DNA of 64,000 bases, from the NCBI GenBank assembly GCA_050084515.1, contig CM114274.1:30752001-30816000 (forward strand), written 5' to 3'. A model generated the notes under the pieces. It did no database searches and had not been told where the DNA came from. It saw only the letters and a program-made list of their open reading frames with translations. A program made the position numbers and the translations under genes. Of this stretch, positions 10,240 to 24,686 are shown piece by piece (position 1 is the first letter of the stretch; each line of letters opens with the position of its first letter). This DNA comes from Blasia pusilla (Eukaryota; Marchantiophyta; Marchantiopsida; Blasiales).

Positions 10240-11330
10240 GAAAATGGATATGAATCTACGGAGAAGCAAAGGGATGGGCACGAGTTTGAGATTGACGAAC
10301 ATCCCATTGAGGCACAAGTGCACACAAAATACATGACAGTGGCCCGGAAGGTGAAACCAATGGCTATTCAACTATCAGAGGGCTGTGGGAAACAAGTAGA
10401 ACGTGCACCAATGGAGCCAAGTCTGCGGGATATCAGGAAGATAGAACACAAGTTCATAAAAGAGACGCTAGATCGTCTGCTAATTGGAGGGGGTGAGTTT
10501 CTCACAAAATTGAAAGGACAAGCTTTCGGAGGATGTTAATAAGACATGGTAAGGCCTTCTCTTTTACTACACAAGAAATTGGTTGTGTAGATACGAGTGT
10601 GGTGGCACCGATGGTAATTTTCACAATTCCTCATGTGCCTTGGGATTTGAAACCCATACCAATACCACGAGCTATGATTCGCAAGCTGATTGAGTTATTG
10701 AAGGAGAAGATGCAGATGGGTATCTTAGAGCCATCTATGGGGCCTTACTCGAGTCGATGATTCAATATGCCGAAGAAATCATGAGCACTCCGGTTAATTC
10801 AAGATATGCAATCGGCAAATAAGACAATCATTCAAAATATGGGAGCAAGGCCTAGAATAGATGAAGTCGTTGAAGCCTTTGCAACCCATACTATCTATTC
10901 GATAGGAGATTTGCACTCGGGATATGATCAATTCCAATTAGCTATGGAGAGTAGAGATATTACCACTATGCGCACTCCACTTGGTGTTGTAAGAATGTGC
11001 ACATTACCTCAAGGAGCAACAAATTATGTCCCTCATATACAGAGTGCAATGAATAACACCTTGAGAGAGTTCATTCTTGAGAAAACCATTCCTTTTGTAG
11101 ATGATATTCCTATAAAGGGATGTGCAATAGAAGATAGAATTGAGAGGATTGTGAAAAATGGGTGTAGAAAGTTTGTGTCTGATCATATTCGTGATGTGAT
11201 CCTAACGAGGCTAGAAGAGGTTAATCTTACTCTTTCTCTAGAAAAGTGTAGCTTTGGGGTTCCTCATATTGTGGTAGTGGGTCATCTTTGTGGAGAGTTT
11301 GGCCGAAAACCAAATCCAGCAAAAGTTTAA
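10240..11330 (+). pseudogene. Gypsy reverse transcriptase
   Basis: Upstream linker (VPWDLKPIPIPRAMIRKLIE, EKMQMGILEPSMGPYSSR) leads into the palm: IYSIGDLHSGYDQFQLAMES, TTMRTPLGVVRMCTLPQGA and catalytic FVDDI. Downstream LTLSLEKCSFGVPHIVVVGH is the usual thumb start. Frameshifts lie near 10540 and 10760-10800. The first catalytic motif keeps its Asp (GDLHSGYDQF) and the second has both (VDD). Confidence 0.85.
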
Positions 11331-11990
11331 GTAATCGGGAGGATACGAGAATGCAAAAATATCACCAAAGTGAGAAGGTTTTTAGGAGCTTGTGTGTTAT
11401 ATCAAGTGTGGATTCCTCAATTTGGTCACATATCTGATCCTTTGTATGAGCTCTTGAGAAAGAAGAAGAAGTTCACTTGGGAGAAGAAGCAAAGAGCAAC
11501 AATGATGTACTTGAAGGAGTCATTGAAGTCGCCGCCGGTTCTACAACAAATGAGCTACAAATGCGAAAGACCTAATATCATCACATTGGACACTAGCCCT
11601 ATTGCTATCGGATGGGCAGTTGGGTGGGATGACGCAGAAGGAAGAAGATTTGCGACAAGGTTTGAAGCTCGTACACTCACGGAACGACAAAGGGAGGTAC
11701 CCTAAGGTAAAGAGGGAGCTTTGGGGAGTTGTGACTGCAATGAAAGTTGATAAGGAGTATCTTATGGGAGCCTATGTATTGCTTGAGGTTGATTGTCTAT
11801 CCTTGTTAGGTATGATTATGAATTATGCAACTCTAGATATAGCCATGCTACGTTGGATAGTCTACATTAGGTCCTTGAATCCACAATTGAGGCATATAGT
11901 TGGGAAAGAGAACTTAGTAGCTAACATGTTGTCTAGAGCTAGATTTAGTCAAGAAGAAGATATGGAGGCAATTGAGATAGATGAGGATGA
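11331..11990 (+). pseudogene. Gypsy RNase H
   Basis: After a stop at 11328-11330 the same ORF logic continues: VRRFLGACVLYQVWIPQF and DPLYELLRKKKKFTWEKKQR (connection), then LDTSPIAIGWAVGW (RNase H strand 1), and in a shifted frame KRELWGVVTAMKVDKEYLMG, VDCLSLLGMI and HIVGKENLVANMLSRARF (normally ..N..ADALSR). One frameshift sits at about 11690-11705. Confidence 0.8.
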
Positions 11991-12610
11991 TGTACATGTG
12001 TGGCAAGTGTTATCTCAAGAACAAGGTGGCATAGAGGATGTTCTAGCCTTCAAAGAGAATTTGTATGAGGGCAGGTTAAAAGAAATTGGGCGCTATTTAA
12101 GCACTCTGCAAAGAGATGGAGGGTGGACAAACAAGTTCTTCAAGGAGATTCGGCATAAGGCGTATGGCTATCTACTACAAGATGGATATCTTTGGAAAAG
12201 GCCAAAGAGGAAAGATGGAATGCCCTTAAAGGTGGTGGATGAAAATGGGATAAAAATGCAAGTGCTCAAAGAATTCCACAATTCTTTATGGGTAGGACAC
12301 AGAGGTACTCGGGCTACTTTCACCAAGATAAAAGAGAGGTATTGGTAGAAAGGCCTGTACAAGGATGTTGAGAGATATGTTGGGTCATGTGTTAAATGTC
12401 AGTTTCAATAAAAAATCAGAGTGAGAGATGGACTTAAACCCAAATATCCTTTGTCTATTTATCATCAATGGGTTATAGATCTAGTTACTATGCTACTAGG
12501 TCTTTTGGGAATGCGCTACGTGGTCCTAGCACGAGAAGAGTTGTCCAACTTTGTAGAAGGAAGGGCTTTACGAGCTAAAATAATAGAGCCTATATGTTGC
12601 TCATTGAATT
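11991..12610 (+). pseudogene. Gypsy integrase, N-terminal half
   Basis: FHNSLWVGHRGTRATFTKIK and, after a TAG at 12346-12348, YVGSCVKCQ give an HHCC zinc domain with the first His replaced (normally HD..xGHxG). The core then starts (YHQWVIDLVTMLLG). Later core residues are not recognisable. It is truncated. Confidence 0.7.
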
Positions 12611-12904
12611 CCACTGTAGACCAGAGCAACAAGTGCCAAAGGGACCGAGTTCCGAAATTCTTGAGGCTGTGCAAATCTCCACTTTCCAATTCACCAAGGT
12701 TAGTTCACGTCTACATATATTCGCACTAAATGGATTTATGCTGAGTACTATATTGCTCAATTCTTGCCCATTGTGTGTTAAGAAATGGGTTTTCTCTCTT
12801 GTATTTAACGGATTGCTTATGAATTCTCGTGTTGCGGTAAAGTTTTTTGGTCTACAATCATGGTTAAGAAGTAGATTCTTATCCGGATAAGGGTTCTAGG
12901 CCCT

Positions 12905-13540
12905 TTGATCCATGATCGAAGAGTGCCTTTCAATTTTAATTTTGTAAAGCCGATTGTTTGTGATTATGGGATGAACTTTAGAATATTGGCTGCGCAAGGG
13001 GTGTCCGAAATAAGAGTGAATGTCAAACTTGCAGGGAAGGAGAGCGCAGTTTTGGATGGAATGCGCTTGATTGGACGTAGCATTGTTGCTAGTGATACAT
13101 TCTTGGTGTTGCACCTTTTAGACGCGGATAATGAAGAGAACTATCATATGAATGTTACTCAATCCATCATTTACCAAGCCGAACTGAATTCGGGAGTTCA
13201 AACTCTTCCCTCCGATGTCCAGGAGCTAGCGATGAGAGGTTTTGTTTCATAGGACATTCAGAACGTTGATACATTTTTTAGAGAGGTGATTCGAGTAGTT
13301 ATCGGGTTTGCTACCTCTGAGTTTGCGTTACCATTGATGGTCCAAGAAGAAAAAAAGGTAGTGCGCATCGGGTTGGGGAAAGAGACGACAAGTGCTTGTT
13401 TAACAAAAGATGTAGACTCTGCGTTGGAGATTGGATCTATTGTGATAGTCCAGGAAAACGAAATAGCCGAGCTTGATGCAAGGGCGACACAAGAACTCCT
13501 CGAGTGTGCGAGGCTTGCACAAGAGAGATCGTGGAAGTAG
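12905..13540 (+). pseudogene. Unrecognised 211-codon frame with one TAG
   Basis: One reading frame is open from 12905 to 13540 except for a TAG at 13250-13252. Both halves (ESAVLDGMRLIGRSIVASDT; DIQNVDTFFREVIRVVIGFA) read like globular helical protein. I do not recognise the family. It lies between the Gypsy remnant and an intron-containing block on the same strand, so it may be the start of one decayed host gene or a fragment carried by a transposon. Confidence 0.35.
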
Positions 13541-14663
13541 TTCAAAGATCTTTATATTCCGAACTCTACTATGAAAATCTTTTGATTAGATGTCAGTGAT
13601 TTTAAACTTGCCCTGCTTGACATTAAAACGAGGGAGCTTTATCAAGAGCGAGTCTCTTGCACTGATGCATAGTCTCTCGAGGACTAGAAATGTCATAGCA
13701 AAAAATATAAGCACATCTATTGTTGTTCCTTGTACATACGATATTGCAAGAGCATCTGATGAATATCGGGGGGACCATTTACTAGTTGCCCCCTCAAAAG
13801 AGGAGATAGTCGATGGGTACCTACGTGATGGTACAAAAATCTACTAGTGGGCAATTTTTGGTCAGCATATAGCAGTCACCTTCTCTAAACTTCATGAGGC
13901 GACCGGGGACGAGTTTTTTCAAAGTCTCCCGTGTATAGTAGTTTGGGAGGAAGATTGTCCCAAAAACCGTCTTTGGTGTTGCAGCCTCTCCTCACTTCAC
14001 AATGAAGTGGACGCATATGCCAGCAAAGTGGAGACTCCGATAAGAATGCAGATTGCCCCTTTTCGGGCCCATATGAGCAATATCGAGTTGGTAGCGATCA
14101 AGAAGATCGAGAAGAGGAAGATTGGAGAAGTGGTGGGTTTCCTTGCATTGAGGATCGCTAATGTAGTACCATTCGAATCAAAATTTTAATTTTGTATTAG
14201 AACTTGAATTCTGATAGAACATTGACTACACATGCCATCTGTGTCTTTAATGAGTCCGAGCTGTTATCATTGGTACTCTAATCAAACTTTAGTTCCATGG
14301 TTTCTGCAGACCATGAGGAAGAGGGTGAACGCCCCTTTCAGTTCCAGCCACAAGGAGATAAACACCTTCGTCTACAATTGCTCTCCCATGACATGGAATA
14401 TGTGGCATGCTGTCATGGTTGCCTACAAGGAAGGTAAACTCATGGCACGAGATGGTCTCGCGTACTCTAAGTACTGGTTGAGATATAAAATGAGCGTTGA
14501 GAGAGGAGGCTTCAGAAGACCAACTTGAGACCGCTCCAAGGGCTTGACGAGGAGAATGTGATGCAAGTTGCAGAAGAACTCCTGCAATTGATCTACTCAA
14601 AAAATACGAAATGAAGACTTGATGGACCTGAAATCCTACTGCCATAAATTGAAATGCAAATGA

Positions 14664-15221
14664 GTGAATGTAAGCGCCATCTGCAAGTTCTTTTTCCCAG
14701 AGAGGGAGATCTTTGTTGGAAGAAGTTTCCAAGATTGCTATGAGAAGCTTATTTTGGATAAGGAATTCTGCGTCGATGATGCACACATTCTCCTCGATAT
14801 TCTGCTCAAGGAGAAGATTTATTTGAAGAAGCATCTCTCCTTTGGCACGCAAGCCAAATTCAGTGTTCCTCCGGATGAATTTTGTAGAACATTGCAAGAT
14901 TTAATGCGATTGCGGAGGGCCAAACGTTCAACGACTGACTTTCTTGTATCTACCCATAAGGAAGTCATTAGTAGTTTTGATACGACCTCACCCGGATTTT
15001 TCCGGACTGTTGTAAATTGGGCGGTAGAAGATGATGAGTGGGGTGTACTGTTTGACATAGTATTTGTAAATATGGTTAGCGCTTCAAATGATTATGAGAA
15101 ATTAAGTGTAGAAGAATTCGAAGAATATTTTGCCGAGGGATCTTGTCTCAATGCAAGCAAAAGATTATTGGTGTTCTTCGCTGAGGTCGAAATACTTGGG
15201 AATCTTATAGTTGCTTGCTAG
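14664..15221 (+). CDS. Unrecognised 185-aa ORF
   Basis: The longest clean frame of the 12.9-16 kb block. Helical, acidic composition (VDDAHILLDILLKEKIYL, TTSPGFFRTVVNWAVEDDEW). No signal peptide, membrane span or motif. Other shorter frames around it (14007-14189, 14232-14528, 15261-15494) have similar composition. Function unknown; likely a piece of a larger broken gene. Confidence 0.35.
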   Translation: MNVSAICKFFFPEREIFVGRSFQDCYEKLILDKEFCVDDAHILLDILLKEKIYLKKHLSFGTQAKFSVPPDEFCRTLQDLMRLRRAKRSTTDFLVSTHKEVISSFDTTSPGFFRTVVNWAVEDDEWGVLFDIVFVNMVSASNDYEKLSVEEFEEYFAEGSCLNASKRLLVFFAEVEILGNLIVAC

Positions 15222-15260
15222 AGAGCCTCCAATCTCTAGTTTAGAGTAATTCCTTGTACA

Positions 15261-15956
15261 ATGAGATTTCCAATGACAGATCCAAAGAGACAAAGGATTC
15301 GGAGTGGAGGATGTCTCATGGTTGTTATAGTGGTATTTGTCAATGGTTTTGATGAGTCCACTCTGGATGAACAACTCGCTGCTATAAATAGAGTACTTGG
15401 CGGAAAAAATTATCCCGCCTCCCTCAACGACACAAGAGATATGATCAACGAGGAGTATAGATTCCTTCCGACCCTGGGAGAGAACGAGTTTTGAACGGGT
15501 GACCTCGTGGAGATTTTCTCTGGCTTGTCAAAGCTTGAAGCACGGAAGAATGCCATGGTGGTAAATCTAGGTTGCCGCGTATTGGAGGCTCTAGTGGTGA
15601 GTTTCTCTTTCGGAACCTAAGTTTTGATCAAGATTACATGCATTCAGCTTAAGTTCTTATTCAAAGATATGTACTAACTCCCCCAGCTAGTATCGTTACA
15701 CGTTTCGGGCATTAATTTCCAAGCATTCTCTCCTCAAGTGGATGGGGCAACATTGTTGCACTTTTGCCTGAAATTCGATCAATTCTTCAAGGTCGATGCA
15801 AACCATAGTCTTCTAAGGACTACCCATGCAGTGAAGTCTAAACCAGAACGGAAGGTGGCATCTTCTAAAGGCAAAATACATGCAGATATATAGAATTGCA
15901 AAGGAACAAAGGACTCGGACATGGAAGCGGAGTCAAAAGATGATGACGAATCAGAA
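15261..15956 (+). pseudogene. Two exons and a 90-bp intron of an unidentified gene
   Basis: Frame 15261-15596 (LDEQLAAINRVLGGKNYP, LEARKNAMVVNLGCRVLEAL) has one TGA near 15494 and ends at a consensus donor GTGAGT (GT at 15597). A textbook branch point TACTAAC (15672-15678) precedes the acceptor CCCCCAG (ending 15686). The next exon joins in phase 0 (VSGINFQAFSPQVDGATLLH) and runs, with one TAG, to donor GTAAGC at 15957. The stops make it a pseudogene. The splice signals show an origin from an intron-containing gene. No family was recognised. Confidence 0.45.
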
Positions 15957-16673
15957 GTAAGCTCCGGGATTTTGTGCCTTGAATCATGCCATAAGTTTGT
16001 TTCTCTTCGCACGGCTATTCGATTCAAGCAGGCCCATTATTGATTTTGGTTGATTTATGACTCAAGACGATGGAGTCGCGGAGAGGGATGAGGGTGAGGG
16101 ATCCGCTCCCCCAACTTTTGAAATCGTGACATCGCGTGATGTGTTGAACCCTCAAATTTTGTAAGGTAGACTAGTGCTCTAGCTACTCCTGGTTCAACAA
16201 GATATTCCGCCAGAACTATCCCCACACCGCTAGGAGAAAATATCATAAGTTCAATTTAAGAAGCTCGTTATGAAAAAACTTTATGCTTTTGAGTGGGACG
16301 ATGACTATTACATATGGAATTCTAATCAAAGTATCCGTTTGCAAAGCAGTCATCGTCGATTGGTGGAAAATCACTTGGACTATCGGCGCTCACTCCCGAG
16401 GGAGAGAAGGATGACGAAGTGTTGGAGAGCATATCCAAGCATACGCCATCGTCAAAAACACCAATTGCAATGAGAAACTTACATGATCCTCTATGATCTT
16501 CCTAATACATGCAAATCCTTCCCGGTATTAGTTTTAAATTAATAATTTTTTTCTCATTACGTTGAGTGTCCATAGGGAGAAAATGAAAGGGAGGGACACT
16601 TTGAATTCAGAAAAAAGAAGACCTCCTATTGTGGTTTCTTGTATGAGTCACACGATGGAACGCGTAGTAGGTC

Positions 16674-16740
16674 GACATTTTCTCCACGGAGCTATGTCCA
16701 GAGAAAATGTCCAGAGTGTGGACATTTTCTCCACGGAGCT
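16674..16740. repeat. 20-bp direct repeat with internal inverted copy
   Basis: The 20-mer GACATTTTCTCCACGGAGCT occurs at 16674-16693 and 16721-16740. Between them GAGAAAATGTCC (16701-16712) is the reverse complement of GGACATTTTCTC (16720-16731), giving a hairpin. Confidence 0.9.
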
Positions 16741-16940
16741 AGTGATTACTTTGCTTTGGGCCTGTGGAGATGTAAGAATGAAGATAGTATGGCCAGAATG
16801 GAGGCTGCAACTTTGGATCACTTACAAGAGAGGAATCTTCCCCCGGTTGGGTTCACTTTGGTTCGTGCAAATGATAGTCCGTGTGGAGGCCGAGCGGCTC
16901 CATTCAAACTCCTAAAGTATTTTAATGAGGCAACAAGACG

Positions 16941-17014
16941 TTGGCTGGATTTGGACAGAATCACCTTGGCTGGATTTGGACAAAATCACGTTGGCTGGAT
17001 TTGGACAGACCTCG
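16941..17014. repeat. 25-bp tandem repeat x 3
   Basis: TTGGCTGGATTTGGACARAA plus 5 more bases is repeated three times (16941, 16966, 16991), with 1-3 differences. Confidence 0.95.
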
Positions 17015-17650
17015 TTGCATTCCCAATCAGCACCGACCTCGTAAAATCCTATCATGTCCCCCCTCTTAAATTCTCAAGGTACTTTCCATCTTCCTTTTTG
17101 TCAAAAAAGATCACAAACACAAAATGATGTTCCTAGCTCTCTTGGAGTGCCTTAGAACATTAATGAAAGTAACTTCCCCTTTACAACTCTAGGAAATGCA
17201 ATTGCGAGTCTCTTGCGACTTCAATGCAAAGAAGCGAGTCCCCATAGACACTTTTATGGTCAATTTGCGAATGTGGCCCACAATCTTGTCTACAAGTCTT
17301 TGCGAGCATTTTGTCGGTCCATCTAGCCACAAATACATCGACTCACGAAACTACGTCTAGCTGCAATGGACTTGCAATGAAGTCACACAACTAGAGTTAC
17401 AAAAGTGGAGTCGCAATGAGTCACAAATTAGCCGCAATTGGGAAAATTGGACTCTAAATGAAGCCGTGTCAACTCCTCGATCTATCCCCAATGGAGATTG
17501 CTCCAAATCCTCTTGGCATCTAAGATACCTTTTATGCTACAAGCACAATCATACTAGGGACCACTATTGGGAGTAGTACCTTTGGACATCTAAATTGAAC
17601 AAATTTGCAGATTATTCTAAAAAACGAACTCATCGACCAAGTTTTGAAAG
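17015..17650. other. Intergenic, upstream of the PTGES2-like gene
   Basis: No protein or RNA feature seen. Loose reiteration of 'GTCGCAATG/ACTTGCAATG' near 17200-17440, too diverged to call a repeat. Confidence 0.5.
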
Positions 17651-17653
17651 ACC

Positions 17654-17660
17654 TATAAAA
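17654..17660 (+). promoter_or_regulatory. Probable TATA box of the PTGES2-like gene
   Basis: CTATAAAAC lies about 268 bp upstream of the ATG at 17922, which would put transcription start near 17685 and leave a 5' UTR of about 240 bases. It is the only good TATA match in the upstream segment I inspected. Confidence 0.4.
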
Positions 17661-17921
17661 CTAACCGCTTAGTTTTATGAATGTTTCGCTCTGGTCCACG
17701 TGAATCCACATTTGACACCCTCTGAGAGTGGAGGATTGCGTGAAGGAAGAAATCGCGCGACTGTTTAGTGAGGTGGCCGCATACAGGGCACCCATTTTCG
17801 GGCAAATCGGGACAGGAAGACGAAGAACGCGGTGTGTCGGTGGGCATGAGCGAAGGCCTTTGGGGCCTACAATTACGATCTCAGGTGCAGCGCTCGCGAC
17901 TTCTCTTACGGTGAAGCCAAA

Positions 17922-20521
<2,600 letters not shown>

Positions 20522-22400
20522 CTTGAGAACATTTGAGCTTGTTTACATCACAATACAGAAAGGTAGGCAGCATATGTCCACAGATTTTATGAGTTCTCAT
20601 CTCTGCAACAATTTTGACAAGAACAAGCGGTGACAACCTGTTACTGCTACCACTGCTCGGAAATTGTGTCTTGGGCCCATGCAAGGGAGGTCTGAAGATG
20701 GTAAGCTCAGTGTGTCCTTTATTTCATTAATAGGCGCTTGAAGTTCCTCAATCATCAAGGTTATCATAGATATTTACAAGACGTTGCAAGTCGAAAATTC
20801 CAGGGAGCTTAGGGCTGTAGCTGGATGGTTTCATTGCATATTGTGGAGGTTTCGTCTTCAGGTAGGTAAGTCTTTCTGGCTCATTTTCAGATTAGAATTG
20901 CCTGTAGTCATCTTGTGAACTTTAGCTTGCACCCTGTACACTTAGAGCCTTCAGCATTAAAGGTGTGCCACAACTGGTGTTGTAGCCTCTTCTACCACTG
21001 TGAAGAGATCATTCCATCTCTATTCTGGTCGTCAACTAGTTCCAAATCAGGGTGAAGCTAGTGCTGTAAGACTCGCTAATTGCTATAAAGTGGAAATTGT
21101 TCTCTTTCTTCAAGAATTAGTATTTGATTGATGAGGGCATTATCTTGAGTGCTCATCTTCAGACAATCTGGTATTCTGCTTACCTGGGAGTGTCACACGT
21201 GAATACAGGCATAACTTACATTCTGAACAGTAGGACACTTTCATGTAACTCAAAAAACATGGGCAAAAACATGAGTTGGATATGAAAGTTCAGATGAACT
21301 GATGATATTACGGGTGAGCTAGATTCATTTTCCAATGAAAATGGTTGTCTCAGGAATGGCAACATCTATACTGTAATTCAAGGAAAGGGGCTTTCTATGA
21401 GCAGTGAGGTAACAAATTTTATTTTCTAAAAGAAGTGAAACATTCTATAGGAGGGTAGAGGACTTGCATCTAGTCACTTATTTACATCATGAGTAGGCAA
21501 AAGGAAAGCCTGATGTTACTCTCAGATCGGGTAACTACTCCAAAGGACTGGAATCAAATGTGTGCACATCTGGTAATGTTCGATTGATAGTTTAGGTTGT
21601 AATGACAGCGTGTCTCATGGTATTACACATTTGTCTATATGATCAATAAGTTAGCACAATTTTTTGCCAATGCATCGATGTGCATCGATGGTATCTTTAC
21701 TAGTGTGGATGATTGCCATATCTGGTTTTGAAACAAAATCCCTAATGGACATGTCAGTGAAATCAATCGTGTACATGCAGAGGGTGAGCAAGTGATTGGT
21801 GTGAAGGCGTGCTCATTCCAAATTTTCTAAAAGATTTCTTGCATGCAGCTGCCCTTGAATGCTCTATGATTGTCTGATAACGTGTAGTACATGGGTGTTG
21901 TATTGCTCCCCTCCTTCAGTCCGTTTTTTATTTCCCTGTTCTTCTCCAAATCTCCACTCCCTTACCCAACATATAGAAAGCTAATAGGCAAGTTGGATGA
22001 CCTTTGCGCCCAACTCTTACTAGACTACCTAATCCATCACAATAGAGAGGTGTATTATCTTACTAATTATAAGTTTCATACTTACAATTTACAACTAAAA
22101 AATCTGTGACAAGTTTTTTTAATTTTGTGATGGGAAATTACTAATTATGTAAAATCTACTTTAATATACACATAGAAGAGGGAAAGTTTGTTTTGAAAAT
22201 GTGCAAAAAGATAATGAGAGATTGTTGTCTTGATTCTACACATACGTAAAGGTAGTGATAAGAGAGTTTGTCCACGAATCTTTAAGAAAAATTATCGTTG
22301 TTTCTCATCTAATGACATTTTCACACATCGCATCAACTTACATGTATGTAATTATTAGTTCATGTAATAAGCCTTTTTCTCGACTGAAATAATACCACAC
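20522..22400. other. 3' flank of the PTGES2-like gene and intergenic DNA
   Basis: No coding exon recognised. The first few hundred bases probably hold the 3' UTR. A TGCATCGATG direct repeat (21672-21691) is minor. Confidence 0.4.
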
Positions 22401-22932
22401 TTTGTCCTTACATAAAATGATGGATTGCTTACCACATGAATGTTATTGATATTATCTTCGTGTACGAAATTGGCTTTGAAAATTCTAAGCCAATATCTAT
22501 AATTAGATGGTTCAACCAATCTTACTTGCATGTTGTCATGATTGCTCCTATATTTTCAGCTAATGTGACAATAAGGCAACAATTGCTTGTTCCTCCAAAT
22601 TTGCACACATACCTGAAACTGGATTTTCAAACAAGGTTAATCTCTACCTAATTTGCATCAATATATGCGTGTAACTCCAAAGAGTAAGAGAGTGAGTAGT
22701 GGAGTCCAAATTGAATGGTAAACTTCATATATCTCAAGATTTGTCCTACTCCATCAAGATGAGGTTTCCATGGTGATTGCAAAGATCAACCTACTAAACT
22801 AAGCATATGATTGAGATCTAGTCTTGTGATGGTCAAATAGATCAAAAACCCAACTATAACAAGATATATGTTAGGATTACTTATCTCATCACCTACATGT
22901 GCTTCAAGCTTCACTTTTAGACTAGTCAACTG

Positions 22933-23260
22933 CATGGTTGCATGGAAATGAACATGTCGGTCCATGTCGAGGGACATGTCCCATGGGTCTCTCTCCCAAG
23001 TTCTTTCGGTACCCTAATGGCCCGCATGGGCTCGGGATGGAGGAACGGGTGCGGGATTACCTTAAGGGAGGCGGGCAAGAATCAACCCGCACTTTCTTAG
23101 ATTGGATGTGGGCGACGGGTTCTTAGACTCAGTTCAGGCTGGCCGAGCCCAAATGTATGTTGTGGACATGGTGAGCTCGAGTGCGAGCCGTAGGTACCCG
23201 GACCTGCACGGACATGTCAATCCTAGGGAGAGACACGGACTTTGTCCATGTGCAACCTTG
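22933..23260. mobile_element. hAT-like non-autonomous element, GC-rich subtype (328 bp)
   Basis: Ends CATGGTTGCA..TGCAACCTTG form a 10-bp imperfect terminal inverted repeat. Flanks GTCAACTG (22925-22932) and GTCAATTG (23261-23268) match at 7 of 8 bases. The interior is GC-rich (GGGCTCGGGATGG.., GGTACCC..) and shared with parts of 34.45-35.12 kb and 60.35-60.69 kb. Subterminal GGACATGTCC-like motifs recur. Confidence 0.85.
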
Positions 23261-23759
23261 GTCAATTGGGGTGAAGATCGGCTTACAAACTATGATATTG
23301 AACTCAAAAAGGTCATTTAGAGCATGTTGGCATTAAAGTAGCCATGTATCCCCTCCATCCTTAATGACCTCCATATCAAGAAAGTACTTGAGTTCTCCCC
23401 AATCTTTCAACTCAAACTCTTACAACTACACTTTGATCTTCTATATTAGTTGCTTCTTGCTATCTGTTACAATAGAATCATTAACATAGATGACGATAAT
23501 CATTAATCTTCATCATATATCCTTTAACACTTAGGGAATACAATAAAGAATATGAATTAGAAACTTGAAATCCAAATATCTTAGGAACTTATTGATCTTA
23601 CCTTACAAAGATCTTTGAGCTTTTTTGAGTCCATAAGGAGCCTTTCTCAATTTGCATACAAGAGAAGGATAGTCTAGATGCTCAAAGTAGGACTATGTAG
23701 ACTCTCTCCTCCAAATCTCCATTGAGAAAAGCATTCTTAAACTCCATCTTATACATTCT

Positions 23760-24007
23760 CATGGTTGCACAAAAGCAGACATAGACAGACAAGTTTGGAC
23801 ATGGATTGTCACAAGTGGGGCCTACACTCAAAGCATATGGTGGAAGGCGGGGCAAGGGCAAACGGGGCGATAGGTAGGAGGGATGGAGGTAGGGAGAGGA
23901 AGAAACGAGAAAGTGTGGAATATGAAGACATATGGAGGAAATGAGAAAGAGGGGGGACGTGGGGCCCATAAGTCCACGAACACAGACTTTGTCCACATGC
24001 AACCTTG
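23760..24007. mobile_element. hAT-like non-autonomous element (248 bp), perfect 8-bp TSD
   Basis: CATGGTTGCACAAAA..CATGCAACCTTG, flanked by identical TACATTCT at 23752-23759 and 24008-24015. It sits inside the Copia RT remnant and interrupts its frame. No coding capacity. Confidence 0.95.
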
Positions 24008-24686
24008 TACATTCTCCATCCTTACCTTGTTACTAATGCTCCAAAAAATTGATTGTTACCATCTTTGCTTCGTGACTCAATATCTCATCATAATCAAAGC
24101 CACATTATTGTGAAAATCCTTGCCTACTAATATGGCCTTATATCTATTCATATAGTATTGTGAGTAACTAAGCCTTAGACGCACACTCTAGTCGAAATAT
24201 GGGAGGTGAGATATCATTCGATTTTAAGGAGGATCAACCAGCTTGATAAGGAGCATCTAGAGGGAACCTAGACATAGCTTGTCATGAGACTAGGGAACAT
24301 CTTGGAGTTCTAGCAGTCCAAACAGCAAAACATAGGATGAATCTAGGACTCATAAACCATGAGATGATTTCGAGCACCACAAGGGTGGCAGGAGTGATTT
24401 GCCAAGGTAAGATAGAGTCAAGATGGAAAATAAGGCTTACAATAAAGTGAAGAGACTAAAGAGCAGCAAACTAAGCAGTGGGACTAAGACCAATCAAGCC
24501 GAGCGTACTCTTGAGACACATCTAGGAGAAAGGAGAGAAACCAAATCGAGGACTTAGGGATGATCTAATATACCAAAAAGATCCTGAGACAAGTTCTTAA
24601 TCAAAGGAAACTAGTTCGGGAGTCGGGAATAGCTAAGATGGTTAATAATGCCACAAGACTAATCTTATAACCAATCATAAGATCAT

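Larger units (their letters stand above)
10226..12720 (+). mobile_element. Gypsy pol remnant (RT, RNase H, integrase N-terminus)
   Basis: Plus-strand Gypsy domains in order without visible LTRs. The left end is cut by the Copia LTR; the right end fades after the integrase core start. It is a different, RT-bearing family from the methyltransferase-bearing Gypsy at 36-43 kb. Confidence 0.85.
22660..24190 (-). pseudogene. Copia RT/RNase H remnant with two nested small transposons
   Basis: On the minus strand MEFKNAFLNGDLEERVY (near 23720) is the RT catalytic strand, followed by frames resembling the YVDD region (23430-23500) and by KLEAHVGDEISNPNIYLVIV and FLIYLTITRLDLNHMLSLVG at 22795-22920. 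Frames are shifted and interrupted throughout. Two hAT-like elements (22933-23260, 23760-24007) split it. No LTR is recognised. Confidence 0.75.

Noticed and set aside
14289-14897. 202-codon minus-strand frame
   Set aside because: Antisense to plus-strand frames that share strand and composition with neighbouring exons showing splice signals; no domain recognised.
23682-24019. Pro/Ser-rich minus frames
   Set aside because: They read through a hAT-like element; only the Copia RT end is meaningful.
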